This document shows, one piece after another, positions 1-7,216 of a DNA stretch of 18,973 nt. Source of the stretch: an uncultured Eubacteriales bacterium (GTDB lineage Bacteria > Bacillota > Clostridia > Oscillospirales > Ruminococcaceae); NCBI GenBank assembly GCA_959605275.1, contig CAUHFD010000029.1, positions 1-18,973 on the forward strand, given 5' to 3'. The translations under genes were made by a program, and so were the position numbers. Under the pieces are notes generated by a model. That model saw only the letters and a program-made list of their open reading frames with translations. It was not told the DNA's origin and did no database searches. The number at the start of each line of letters is the position of its first letter. Position 1 is the first letter of the stretch.

Positions 1-180
1 ATCCGGTAATCCAAGATCCAAAACAATCAAATCCGGACAATGAGAAAAAAACATCAATATTCCCTGATGACAGGTATCTGCCGTCACAACCTTATATCCG
101 TTTGTCTCAAGAATGGTGCCCATGAAACTTCGGATTTTCGGTTCATCTTCGACAACCAAGATTTTATATTTATTACTCAT
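1..180 (-). CDS. OmpR/KdpE-type response regulator, N-terminal part only (runs off the window)
   Basis: Cytoplasmic response regulator, phosphorylated by the histidine kinase encoded just before it. Only the first 60 codons are visible, starting at the ATG at 178-180, and the gene continues past the window edge. The protein begins MSNKYKILVVEDEPKIRSF, the usual receiver-domain opening with acidic residues E11, D12 and E13. Residues 50-60 read DLIVLDLGLPD, with D55 as the expected phospho-acceptor. The ATG lies inside the last codons of the kinase gene (an 8-bp overlap, ATGAGTAA), so the two are probably translationally coupled. Being paired with a KdpD-like kinase suggests a KdpE-like OmpR/PhoB protein, but the DNA-binding half is not in view, so the subfamily is inferred. 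Confidence 0.9.
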   Translation of the reverse strand, partial: MSNKYKILVVEDEPKIRSFMGTILETNGYKVVTADTCHQGILMFFSHCPDLIVLDLGLPD

Positions 181-1234
181 CTTTCGAACCCTCCAAATCC
201 AGTGAAAATCGAAAAACAGCGCCCCCCGATTTACGATTTTCCGCGCAAATATTTCCTCCGTGCGCCTTAATGATCGTCGCACAGACAGACAATCCGATCC
301 CCATATTATGCTTTTTATTATCCGCTGAAATACCTTTTGTTTCCAGGTATCCGGTAAAAAGGCTGTCCAACCGTTCCGGAGGAATACCGCATCCGTCATC
401 CGCTATTTCAAAAACAGCATGACTGCCTGCTATAAACACCTTCAGAGAGAGCTCACGCATCCCTTTTGCATGCTGTACCGCATTTTCCAGAATATTTATA
501 ATCACCTGCTGAATCAGCATTGCATCCATTGGAATACTGATAAAATCATCCGGAATTTCAACCCTAATATCCTGCTTTGGATATCTTTTATGGAATTTGA
601 CCACAACGGCATCAATCAACTCTTCGAGCACAGTCGGTGTTTTTACAACATTAATTTTTTGCCCGTCAATTCGAGTAACCGATAAGAGATTTTCCACCAT
701 CTGTATTAACCATTCCGCATCCTCACTCATTTCCCCAAGCAGTTTCAAATGCTGTTCTTTGGAAAGCCTGTCATAATTCTCTATGATAGCAGAGCAGGAA
801 CCGTAAATGCTCGTAAGCGGCGTCCGCAAATCATGCGATACCGCACGAAGCAAATTCGCACGCATGATCTCTTTTTCGCTCTCCACTTTTACCGTTTCCT
901 GCCGTATAATTTTAGTTGTCAAAGCGCTGGTTATAATGGTAACAATCAACATAATGACAGCGGAAAAAAGATTCTCCGGTATCGTAAAATTAAACTTAAA
1001 AAACGGAAACGTGAAAGCATAATTAACCGCAAGCACACTGATTAAAGATGATATAATACCATAAGTATAACCCCATGTGGTCAGCGAAATCAAAAAAACC
1101 GCCAAAACGAACACAACAGGTATGAGAGATTGTGTATGACACAACTGCTGAATCATCAAACTCAGAGCAAATGAAACAGTAAGTATAAAAAACGACCATA
1201 AAGTATCCTTAATCGGATTTTTCGTGCTTTTCAT
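173..1234 (-). CDS. KdpD-like sensor histidine kinase without the N-terminal KdpD/Usp domains
   Basis: Membrane histidine kinase of 353 residues. Residues about 12-108 hold hydrophobic segments resembling the four-helix DUF4118 membrane domain of KdpD. A short linker follows, then the dimerisation/phosphoacceptor box SHDLRTPLT (H134), the N-box around IINILENAVQHA (N251), the G1 box DDGCGIP (279-285) and the G2 box MGIGLS (311-316). Full KdpD is near 900 residues; here the large cytoplasmic KdpD and universal-stress domains are missing, so the signal must be read by the membrane part. It overlaps the response regulator by 8 bp. A GGGGG stretch about 8 nt before the ATG is a usable ribosome-binding site. 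No kdpABC genes are in view, so a potassium role is not shown. Confidence 0.9.
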   Translation of the reverse strand: MKSTKNPIKDTLWSFFILTVSFALSLMIQQLCHTQSLIPVVFVLAVFLISLTTWGYTYGIISSLISVLAVNYAFTFPFFKFNFTIPENLFSAVIMLIVTIITSALTTKIIRQETVKVESEKEIMRANLLRAVSHDLRTPLTSIYGSCSAIIENYDRLSKEQHLKLLGEMSEDAEWLIQMVENLLSVTRIDGQKINVVKTPTVLEELIDAVVVKFHKRYPKQDIRVEIPDDFISIPMDAMLIQQVIINILENAVQHAKGMRELSLKVFIAGSHAVFEIADDGCGIPPERLDSLFTGYLETKGISADNKKHNMGIGLSVCATIIKAHGGNICAENRKSGGAVFRFSLDLEGSKDE

Positions 1235-1254
1235 ACCAAAATCCCCCTATTACG

Positions 1255-1288
1255 ATTCTACCATAAAGACGGTTAAGAAACAGTAAAG
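1255..1288 (-). promoter_or_regulatory. Candidate promoter and OmpR-family direct repeats upstream of the two-component genes
   Basis: On the minus strand a TAGAAT box (1255-1260) lies 20 bp before the kinase start. No good -35 exists at 17 bp (CTGTTT). Instead there are three similar hexamers, CTTTAC (1283-1288), CTTAAC (1272-1277) and CTTTAT (1263-1268), spaced 11 and 9 bp apart. Direct repeats with about 11-bp spacing are typical of OmpR/PhoB-family binding sites, so autoregulation of an activator-dependent promoter is a reasonable guess. Confidence 0.35.
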
Positions 1289-1297
1289 ATTTTCTCT

Positions 1298-1346
1298 AAA
1301 ACAAATGCCGAAGAACACTTCACTACTCCAAAGTGCCCCCCGGCAT
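1298..1346 (-). terminator. Intrinsic terminator after fprA, end of the hydrogenase-maturation operon
   Basis: Read on the minus strand, ATGCCG pairs with CGGCAT (1305-1310 with 1341-1346). Inside it a G5 tract faces TTCTT through G-U and G-C pairs, then CACTT pairs with AAGTG around a 10-nt loop. The 16-bp stem is followed by TTGTTTT (1298-1304). It lies about 60 nt past the fprA stop and upstream of the two-component promoter, so it separates the two units. Confidence 0.75.
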
Positions 1347-1404
1347 CTATTTTTACGGCAATATTGCGCTATAATTGCCTGTACTTTCTGAAAATACAAC
1401 CGGC

Positions 1405-2565
1405 TTAAAAGCCGCGGCAAAGCTCGTCCGACAATGCATCAAGTTCGGAAGAAGAAGCCTCATTCAGCGCAGATTTTATATGCACAACAGTATCCGTAAA
1501 AGTAATATTTTTCGATCCTTCCAACATTTGTTTCATCACCTTAGCGGCAAGCGGAGCCCAAGAACCGTTTTCAATCAGCCCTACAACACGATTTTGATAA
1601 TTCCGCTCCGTAAGATGTTCTATAAATTCGCGCATAAAAGGGAATATACCCGCATTATAGGTTGTAGTAGCAAGTACTAATTTGCTGTAACGGAAAGCAT
1701 CCTCAACCGCTTCCGCCATGTCGCATCTCGCAAGATCATAGACAACCACCTGCGGGCAGCCCTTTGCCTGCAACTTGGCAGCAAGCGCTTCTACCGCTTT
1801 TTTTGTATGACCGTATATTGAGGTGTAAGCAATAACAACGCCCTCTGTTTCGGCACGGTAAGAAGACCATGTATGATACAACTCAATATAATAATCAAGA
1901 TTTTCATGGAGCACCGGACCGTGCAGCGGACAAATCATCCGAATCTCCAGCCCAGCTGTCTTTTTCAGAAGAGCCTGTACCTGTGCACCATACTTTCCGA
2001 CAATACCGATATAGTAACGGCGCGCCTCACAAGCCCAATCCTCATCCACATCCAATGCACCGAACTTGCCGAAGCTGTCAGCCGAGAAAAGCACTTTATC
2101 ATAGCTGTCATAGGTGACAATCACTTCGGGCCAGTGAACCATTGGTGCAGCAATAAAAGTAAGCGTGTGTTTTCCAAGTGCAAGAGTATCTCCTTCACCG
2201 ACCGGCAACTGATGGTCGGTGAAATCTGTACCGAAAAACTGTTTCATCATCGTAAAAGCCTTCGCAGACGCAACAATTTTTATATTAGGATATTTGCTGA
2301 TAAAATTCTCAATATTAGCAGAATGATCCGGTTCCATATGTTGTACAATCAGATAGTCTGGTGTGCGCGACCCCAATGCTTTTTCGATGTTATCAAACCA
2401 TTGATCTGTAAACCGTGCATCTACCGTGTCGAAAACGGCAATTTTGTCATCTATGATGATATAAGAATTATAGGACATGCCGTTTTCCACCTGATATTGA
2501 CCTTCAAACAAATCGATATCATGGTCGTTTACGCCGACATACCGTATTTCTTTTGTAACATCCAT
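1405..2565 (-). CDS. fprA: Flavodiiron protein (FprA-type A-type flavoprotein), probable oxygen or NO reductase
   Basis: Cytoplasmic flavodiiron protein of 386 residues that in anaerobes reduces O2 to water, or NO to N2O, at a diiron site fed by FMN. The N-terminal metallo-beta-lactamase domain carries the ligand pattern HMEPDH (H76, E78, D80, H81), H144 in the MVHWPE segment, D163 in SADSFG and H215 in PLHGP. The C-terminal flavodoxin domain starts near residue 242 with the FMN loop TSIYGHTK (248-255). Length is normal for the two-domain class A form, with no fused rubredoxin. The start is supported by AGAGGA seven nt before the ATG. It is the last gene of the hyd maturation operon, 95 bp after hydF with no terminator between, which fits protection of oxygen-sensitive hydrogenase enzymes. 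O2 versus NO preference cannot be told from sequence. Confidence 0.93.
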   Translation of the reverse strand: MDVTKEIRYVGVNDHDIDLFEGQYQVENGMSYNSYIIIDDKIAVFDTVDARFTDQWFDNIEKALGSRTPDYLIVQHMEPDHSANIENFISKYPNIKIVASAKAFTMMKQFFGTDFTDHQLPVGEGDTLALGKHTLTFIAAPMVHWPEVIVTYDSYDKVLFSADSFGKFGALDVDEDWACEARRYYIGIVGKYGAQVQALLKKTAGLEIRMICPLHGPVLHENLDYYIELYHTWSSYRAETEGVVIAYTSIYGHTKKAVEALAAKLQAKGCPQVVVYDLARCDMAEAVEDAFRYSKLVLATTTYNAGIFPFMREFIEHLTERNYQNRVVGLIENGSWAPLAAKVMKQMLEGSKNITFTDTVVHIKSALNEASSSELDALSDELCRGF

Positions 2566-2660
2566 TGCAAATTCCTCTTTTCTTTTCCGATAACATTTTA
2601 CTTTGGGAATTTTAAGGCTCCGATTCCTTTCTCTAATAAGAAATCAAGACAGAAATAAAA

Positions 2661-3866
2661 TCACCTTTCCAGTTCTTTCAGGGCATCCGGAAACGGTGCA
2701 AGACTTCTCCGCAGGATTCCGTGCATTTGTGCGATTGCAATACCGTAGTTGGTCATCGGCACATTCTGCTGCGCTGCGTGCTTGAGCCGAAACTGCATCT
2801 CTCTTTCATTGAGCATACATCCGCCGCAGTGGATCACCAGCGCGTATTTGGAAAGATCCTCCGGGAATTCAGTACCCGATGTAAAGGCAAACCGAATGTC
2901 TTTTCCGGTATACTTTTTCACCCAAGCAGGCATTTTGACCGTACCGATATCCTCACACTGCCGGTGATGGGTACATCCCTCCGAGATCAACACCGTATCT
3001 CCGTCATTCAGGCGGTCCAGCTGAGCCGCACCATGTACGGCAACCGTTAAATTCCCTTTATACCGTGCAAAGAGAATAGAAAACGAGGTGAGCATAATAT
3101 CCTCCGGCGTAATCTGCGAAACCTTTTCAAATGCCTGTGAATCGGTGATGACAAGCCGCGGCTTTTTCGACAAAGACGCCAGCGTTTCAGCAAGTTCATG
3201 CTCCCGTGTTACAACGGCAGCCGCACCGCATTCCAGGATTTCCCGTATCGTTTGCTGCTGCGGAAGGATCAACCGTCCTTTCGGAGCGGCAGAATCAATC
3301 GGCACCACCAATACCGCAATCTCTCCCTGTCCGATCAAATCAGAAACAAGAGGTTTTTCCGCGGCATCAGACTTGACAAGATGGGCAAGCATTTCTTTCA
3401 GCTCATTGATGTTTTTGTTTTTCTTTGCACTGATATATATTTTATTATACCCCGATTGCGGAACAGAGTCAAGAAGGTCGCTCTTATTAAATGCTACGAC
3501 GTAGCGGATTTTTTTCTCCCGGAACATGGATATCAGTGCTTCATCTGCCGCAGTAAGACCTTTTACGGCATCTACCACCAATACTGCGATGTCGGTATAT
3601 CGCAGCACCTGTTTTGCCCGTTCCACCCGCATTTTTCCGACTTCACCCTCATCGTCGATACCGGGTGTATCCACAATCACCACCGGTCCGAGCGGAAGCA
3701 GTTCCATTGCCTTTTTCACCGGATCGGTGGTTGTCCCTTTAACTTCCGAAACAAGCGCCAAATCCTGACCGGTCACAGCGTTTACCACACTGGATTTTCC
3801 GGCATTTCTCAAGCCGAAAAATCCGATGTGCACCCTCTCCGCGGAAACAGTATCATTGAGTCCCAT
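2661..3866 (-). CDS. hydF: [FeFe]-hydrogenase H-cluster maturation GTPase HydF
   Basis: HydF is the GTPase scaffold on which the diiron subcluster made by HydE and HydG is assembled before transfer to apo-hydrogenase. From the chosen start (401 residues) the N-terminal G domain has the P-loop GLRNAGKSS (about 18-26), DTPG (66-69) and NKSD (127-130). The C-terminal cluster-binding domain has the family pattern CxH (C298, H300) then HCGGC (C347, C350). I chose the internal ATG at 3864-3866 because it gives the usual HydF opening MGLNDT followed by SAERVHIGFFG, with GGTG six nt upstream. The longest frame starts at 3920 and adds 18 residues of non-family sequence with no ribosome-binding site. 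It sits between hydG and fprA in one transcription unit. Confidence 0.95.
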   Translation of the reverse strand: MGLNDTVSAERVHIGFFGLRNAGKSSVVNAVTGQDLALVSEVKGTTTDPVKKAMELLPLGPVVIVDTPGIDDEGEVGKMRVERAKQVLRYTDIAVLVVDAVKGLTAADEALISMFREKKIRYVVAFNKSDLLDSVPQSGYNKIYISAKKNKNINELKEMLAHLVKSDAAEKPLVSDLIGQGEIAVLVVPIDSAAPKGRLILPQQQTIREILECGAAAVVTREHELAETLASLSKKPRLVITDSQAFEKVSQITPEDIMLTSFSILFARYKGNLTVAVHGAAQLDRLNDGDTVLISEGCTHHRQCEDIGTVKMPAWVKKYTGKDIRFAFTSGTEFPEDLSKYALVIHCGGCMLNEREMQFRLKHAAQQNVPMTNYGIAIAQMHGILRRSLAPFPDALKELER

Positions 3867-3977
3867 AAAAATCACCATTCCTTTTCGTTTTTCCTTGCCT
3901 GTCATCCTCGGATCATTCATGCGGAAAAAGGATTTCCCGCACCGTTTTTCTTTCTATCTATAAACATATTTCATCTT

Positions 3978-5432
3978 CTAAAATCTGAAATCCCGGCGAT
4001 TGGAATTTTTAATATCCTCAATATTTTGCCGTGCAATTTCCCGAACCTTATCTTTTGGGATTTTTGCAAGCTCCCGTTCCACCATCACAAAACCGATCCG
4101 CTTTGTTTCCTCAGAAGCATAATCGACCAGATACTCCGTCAAGGTCATCAGTGCATTAGGATGGCAGCAATTCAAAATCTGCCCGTTTTTACAAAGGCTC
4201 ATAAAGCGGTCTCCGGTTCTGCCCTCCCGATAACAGGCTGTGCAGAAAGAAGGAATATGTCCGTTTTCCATCAGCCAGCGAACCACTTCATCCAGCGTGC
4301 GCTGATCGGATACGTCGAACTGCTCGGAATCATGCGGCCGTTCTTTCTCGGTGTATCCGCCGACCGAGGTACGCGAAGCGCCGCTCACCTGAGAAATGCC
4401 GAGCTTCAGTGCCCGTTCTCTGACCTCCTGCGATTCTCTTGTCGAGATGATCATGCCGGTATATGGTACCGCAAGGCGGATGCAAGCGATGATCTTCTCA
4501 AACATCTCGTCCGGAATGGAATTGTCAAACACATCGGGATCAATATCATCGGCATGTTTAACACGGGGCACACTGATCGTATGCGGACCAACGCCGTGCA
4601 CAGCTTCCAGATGCTCCGCATGCATCAGCAAGCCTGCAAATTCATACTTATACATTTCAAGACCGAACAGAACACCCAGTCCCACATCATCAATGCCGCC
4701 TTCCATCGCGCGATCCATTGCCTCGGTGTGATAATCATAATCATGCTTCGGTCCGGTTGGGTGAAGCTGCAAATAGCTTTCTTTATGATAGGTTTCCTGA
4801 AACAGAATATATGTTCCGATCCCTGCCTCTTTCAGCAAACGATAATTTTCCACCGTCGTCGCGGCAATATTCACATTGACGCGGCGAATGGCTCCGTTTT
4901 TATGATTGACGCCATAAATGGTATGGATGCACTCCAAAATGTATTCGATCGGATTGTTGACCGGATCTTCACCCGCCTCAATCGCAAGCCGCTTATGCCC
5001 CATGTCCTGAAGTGCCGTAACCTCTTTGACGATTTCCTCCTGCGTCAGCTTTTTCCGTGTAATGTGCTTATTTTTAAAATGATACGGACAATACAAGCAT
5101 CCGTTCACGCAGTAATTGGAAAGGTAAAGCGGCGCAAACATCACAATGCGATTGCCGTAAAAAGCAAGCTTGATCTCTTCCGCCAGGCGATAGATTTCCT
5201 GCACCTTTTCGGGAATTTCACAGGCAAGCAACACCGATGCTTCCCGGTGCGTCAATCCGCGACAGACAGTACCTGTTGCTGTTTTCTGCGGCCGCGCTTT
5301 TTCCAGTATCTCATCGATCAGCGCGATATTGTTTTTATTTTGCTCTGCATAAGCTAAGGTTTCGCGGATCTCTCCGTCATTAATAAATTCCTCCGCTTTC
5401 AGCGATTTTGGGTTGTAAATTGCCATTTTCAT
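3978..5432 (-). CDS. hydG: [FeFe]-hydrogenase maturase HydG, radical SAM tyrosine lyase
   Basis: HydG cleaves tyrosine with SAM chemistry to p-cresol and dehydroglycine, which yields the CO and cyanide ligands of the H-cluster. The 484-residue protein has the radical-SAM motif CVNGCLYC (C108, C112, C115) in the NYCVNGCLYCPYH context. The HydG-specific C-terminal cluster motif CTAC plus a distal cysteine (C397, C400, C422/C423) distinguishes it from the thiamine enzyme ThiH, which lacks it. Length is normal. Two starts are possible six bp apart (MKMA or MA); AAAGGA lies just upstream. It lies 51 bp after the hydE readthrough end and 111 bp before the chosen hydF start, all on the minus strand. 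Confidence 0.96.
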   Translation of the reverse strand: MKMAIYNPKSLKAEEFINDGEIRETLAYAEQNKNNIALIDEILEKARPQKTATGTVCRGLTHREASVLLACEIPEKVQEIYRLAEEIKLAFYGNRIVMFAPLYLSNYCVNGCLYCPYHFKNKHITRKKLTQEEIVKEVTALQDMGHKRLAIEAGEDPVNNPIEYILECIHTIYGVNHKNGAIRRVNVNIAATTVENYRLLKEAGIGTYILFQETYHKESYLQLHPTGPKHDYDYHTEAMDRAMEGGIDDVGLGVLFGLEMYKYEFAGLLMHAEHLEAVHGVGPHTISVPRVKHADDIDPDVFDNSIPDEMFEKIIACIRLAVPYTGMIISTRESQEVRERALKLGISQVSGASRTSVGGYTEKERPHDSEQFDVSDQRTLDEVVRWLMENGHIPSFCTACYREGRTGDRFMSLCKNGQILNCCHPNALMTLTEYLVDYASEETKRIGFVMVERELAKIPKDKVREIARQNIEDIKNSNRRDFRF

Positions 5433-5483
5433 TCGTCCTTTCTCTTTCGGTCAGATTTTTCTTCCCGTTCAGATATAAAAACT

Positions 5484-6548
5484 CTATTGCCCGTCCTCAC
5501 TCCGTATAATATCCCCTCGGTCAGTTACCACCTCATACCCGATCGACTCCATGCGAAGTGCAAGACATTGTTTACATTGTGCCGCTTCATCCCCTGTGCA
5601 AATTTTACCGTCATACAGCTCGTATTTTTTGCGCACCGATGTCGGTGACAAATTCGGCATGACAACATTTGCTCCCGATAAAATGCCTTTTTACCGCCAT
5701 TTCGGATCAATGGTGCCGAGCGCCGTCGTAGCGGGCAGCAGGATATTGGGTTGTATCAGCCGAATGATCGACAACAGGTAGCAGGTAAGCTGCATTGTTC
5801 CCGCAGGCATATCCCGAAACGGCGTATCCTTATGGGAAATAAAGGGTCCGATTCCGCACATATCCGGATGAAAGGTTTCGATAAACTTCAAATCCGCTGC
5901 CAACGAAGTCACCGTCTGATAGGGCGAGCCTACCATAAAACCGCATCCGGTCTGAAAACCGATTTCTTTTAAATCTTTCAGGCACTGCATCCGATTGTCA
6001 AAAGACATCTCTCCCGGATGCAGCAGACTGTAATGCTTGGGATCGGCGGTTTCATGCCGAAGCAAATACCGATCCGCTCCGGCATCATACATTTTTTGAT
6101 AACTCTCCCGACTTTTCTCTCCGAGGGAAAGGGTTACCGCACAATCCGGATATCCGTTTTTGATTTCTTGAACAATGCCGCATACCCGCTCATCGGTAAA
6201 ATATCCGTCCTCGCCGCCCTGTAAAACAAAGGTGCGAAATCCGAGCGCGTATCCCTCGGCACAGCATTCCATGATCTGCTCCTCGGTCAGACGGTAACGG
6301 TCGCATACCGCATTGCTTTTTCGGATGCCGCAATACAGGCAGTCATTTTTACAGATATTGCTGATTTCAATTAAACCTCTAACATACACAGCATTGCCGT
6401 ATATCTGCCTGCGGACAGCCACCGCGCGTTCGGCAAGAAGCTGCGCCGCCTCATCAGAACGGTTCGCGATCAAATATTCATATTCGGAACGAGCAAGCGA
6501 GTGCTCCTGCTGCAATTTGTCAACGACTGATATCAATTTTTTATTCAT
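5484..6548 (-). pseudogene. hydE: [FeFe]-hydrogenase maturase HydE, radical SAM; in-frame TAA at codon 286
   Basis: HydE is the radical-SAM enzyme of H-cluster assembly. Residues 60-80 contain CKNDCLYC (C66, C70, C73). The frame is open from the ATG at 6548 to a TAA at 5691-5693 (285 residues), then continues open in the same frame for 68 more codons to a TAG at 5484-5486. That tail is clearly HydE: GANVVMPNLSPTSVRKKYEL, then a Cys triad CX7CX2C (codons 317, 325, 328), ending at the family's usual length of about 350. The family has Glu (GAA) where TAA stands. The truncated form would lose the last barrel strand and the second cluster site. Either a single recent nonsense change or a base-calling error explains it; no other decay is seen. 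The start overlaps the regulator gene by 8 bp (ATGAATAA). Confidence 0.85.
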
Positions 6549-6798
6549 GGGTGATCACGTTCGAATAGGCGGTTTTGACACTGACTCCGTCCAGCTTGCC
6601 GATTTTTCCGGACAACGCCGAAATAACATCCTGCGGCGCGTCAACGGCAATGCTGACGATATGCACCTTTTTATCCCGATACGGCAATCCCATCCTGCCG
6701 ATAATATATTGCCCATTTTGATGCAGAAGATGATTCAATTGTTCCACCGAATCGGTATTTTCCACAATGATTCCCATGACTGCAATTCGTGTTTCCAT
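6541..6798 (-). CDS. TM1266-type iron-only hydrogenase system putative regulator
   Basis: Small protein of 85 residues matching the family often found next to hydrogenase maturation genes and named after Thermotoga TM1266, a putative regulator with a CopG/ACT-like fold. Visible features are the opening METRIAVMGIIVEN, a central GRMGLPYRDKKVHIVSI and a following beta-alpha-beta pattern; there is no catalytic motif. It is the first gene of the hyd operon and overlaps hydE by 8 bp. CGGAG lies six nt before the ATG. Its biochemical role is not established. The long structured leader just upstream could be its target, but that is speculation. Confidence 0.85.
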   Translation of the reverse strand: METRIAVMGIIVENTDSVEQLNHLLHQNGQYIIGRMGLPYRDKKVHIVSIAVDAPQDVISALSGKIGKLDGVSVKTAYSNVITHE

Positions 6799-6837
6799 AA
6801 GCCTCTCCGTTCCTTTCCTGTATTTTTCATCCCATAC

Positions 6838-6869
6838 AAAAAATACTGCACCCGAAAAAAGGTGCAGTA
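6838..6869 (-). terminator. Leader terminator (attenuator) ahead of the hyd maturation operon
   Basis: On the minus strand TACTGCACC (6861-6869) pairs perfectly with GGTGCAGTA (6844-6852) around an 8-nt loop, and the 3' arm runs into TTTTTT (6838-6843). It lies about 170 nt past the predicted transcription start and 40 nt before the first start codon, so it would stop leader transcripts before the genes. An alternative pairing with an upstream segment at 6932-6939 could prevent it forming. Confidence 0.75.
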
Positions 6870-7038
6870 ATCTAAAATACTGTTATTTCCCGATGCTCCT
6901 TCCGTGAAACAACAATACGATACATTATTCAGCACCTTTCACCCGGACGGCACAAAGCCGGTCTTCATGTCAGGATGTTATGATTTTAGCTAAACCAAGC
7001 CACATCCGCTGCGTGTTTTTTACGCAAGTGGGGTTCTC
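6870..7038 (-). ncRNA. Structured 5' leader of the hyd operon, unidentified riboswitch-like RNA
   Basis: Non-coding stretch between the promoter and the attenuator, about 170 nt. Its visible parts on the minus strand are a TGCGT/ACGCA hairpin near 7014-7030, a CGGC/GCCG hairpin near 6950-6960, and AAAGGTGC (6932-6939), which is exactly complementary to GCACCTTT in the 5' arm and loop of the terminator. The two pairings exclude each other, the hallmark of transcription attenuation. I checked it by eye against TPP, SAM, cobalamin, FMN, NiCo, c-di-GMP, Moco and T-box signatures and could not assign it. A free-standing small RNA ending at the terminator is the alternative. Confidence 0.5.
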
Positions 7039-7044
7039 ATACCT

Positions 7045-7073
7045 ATTATAAGCCATATGAATCGCCAAGTCAA
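7045..7073 (-). promoter_or_regulatory. Near-consensus sigma-A promoter for the hyd maturation operon
   Basis: Minus-strand TTGACT (7068-7073), a 17-bp spacer and TATAAT (7045-7050). Only one base differs from the consensus hexamers. Predicted start is near 7038, giving a leader of about 240 nt. A dyad, AACCCGTTTC facing GAAACAGGGTT with one extra base, covers 7072-7093 and touches the -35, so an operator there is plausible. Confidence 0.85.
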
Positions 7074-7160
7074 CCCGTTTCCGAAACAGGGTTATACTTA
7101 GGTGAGTTGAATAAATTCCTATTTCAATAATCTACGGCGTTATTGATTTTCGACAGTCTG

Positions 7161-7194
7161 AAACAAAACCGCCGGCTTTATCGCCGACGGTTTT
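7161..7194 (-). terminator. Terminator of the carbohydrate operon, possibly bidirectional
   Basis: AAAACCG (7165-7171) pairs with CGGTTTT (7188-7194), and after one C/A mismatch CGGC pairs with GCCG around a 6-nt loop. It lies 22 bp past the isomerase stop. On the minus strand the 3' arm runs into TTTTGTTT; on the plus strand it runs into TTTTGCTTTT, so it could work both ways. Confidence 0.7.
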
Positions 7195-7216
7195 GCTTTT
7201 CATGATATTTTTTGTT

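Noticed and set aside
3198..5357. A 719-codon open frame on the plus strand opposite hydF and hydG
   Set aside because: It is antisense to two certain genes, has no family-like sequence or ribosome-binding site, and its composition is that of a shadow frame.
5525..5710. A 61-codon minus-strand frame at the end of hydE
   Set aside because: It is out of frame with hydE, and the real continuation of HydE reads through the same bases in the original frame.
6870..6910. CGGAAGGAGCA in the hyd leader resembling the SRP RNA GGAA loop
   Set aside because: The flanking bases cannot form the conserved SRP stem, and the required AGGUCC context is absent.
6735..6935. A 66-codon frame covering the hyd leader and the start of the regulator gene
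   Set aside because: It runs through the terminator hairpin and overlaps the TM1266-type gene out of frame; it has no recognisable protein features.
6940..7040. Plus-strand resemblance to a c-di-GMP-I riboswitch (GGCACAAAGCC)
   Set aside because: The 5' half of that motif is missing and no plus-strand gene follows; the promoter here reads the other strand.
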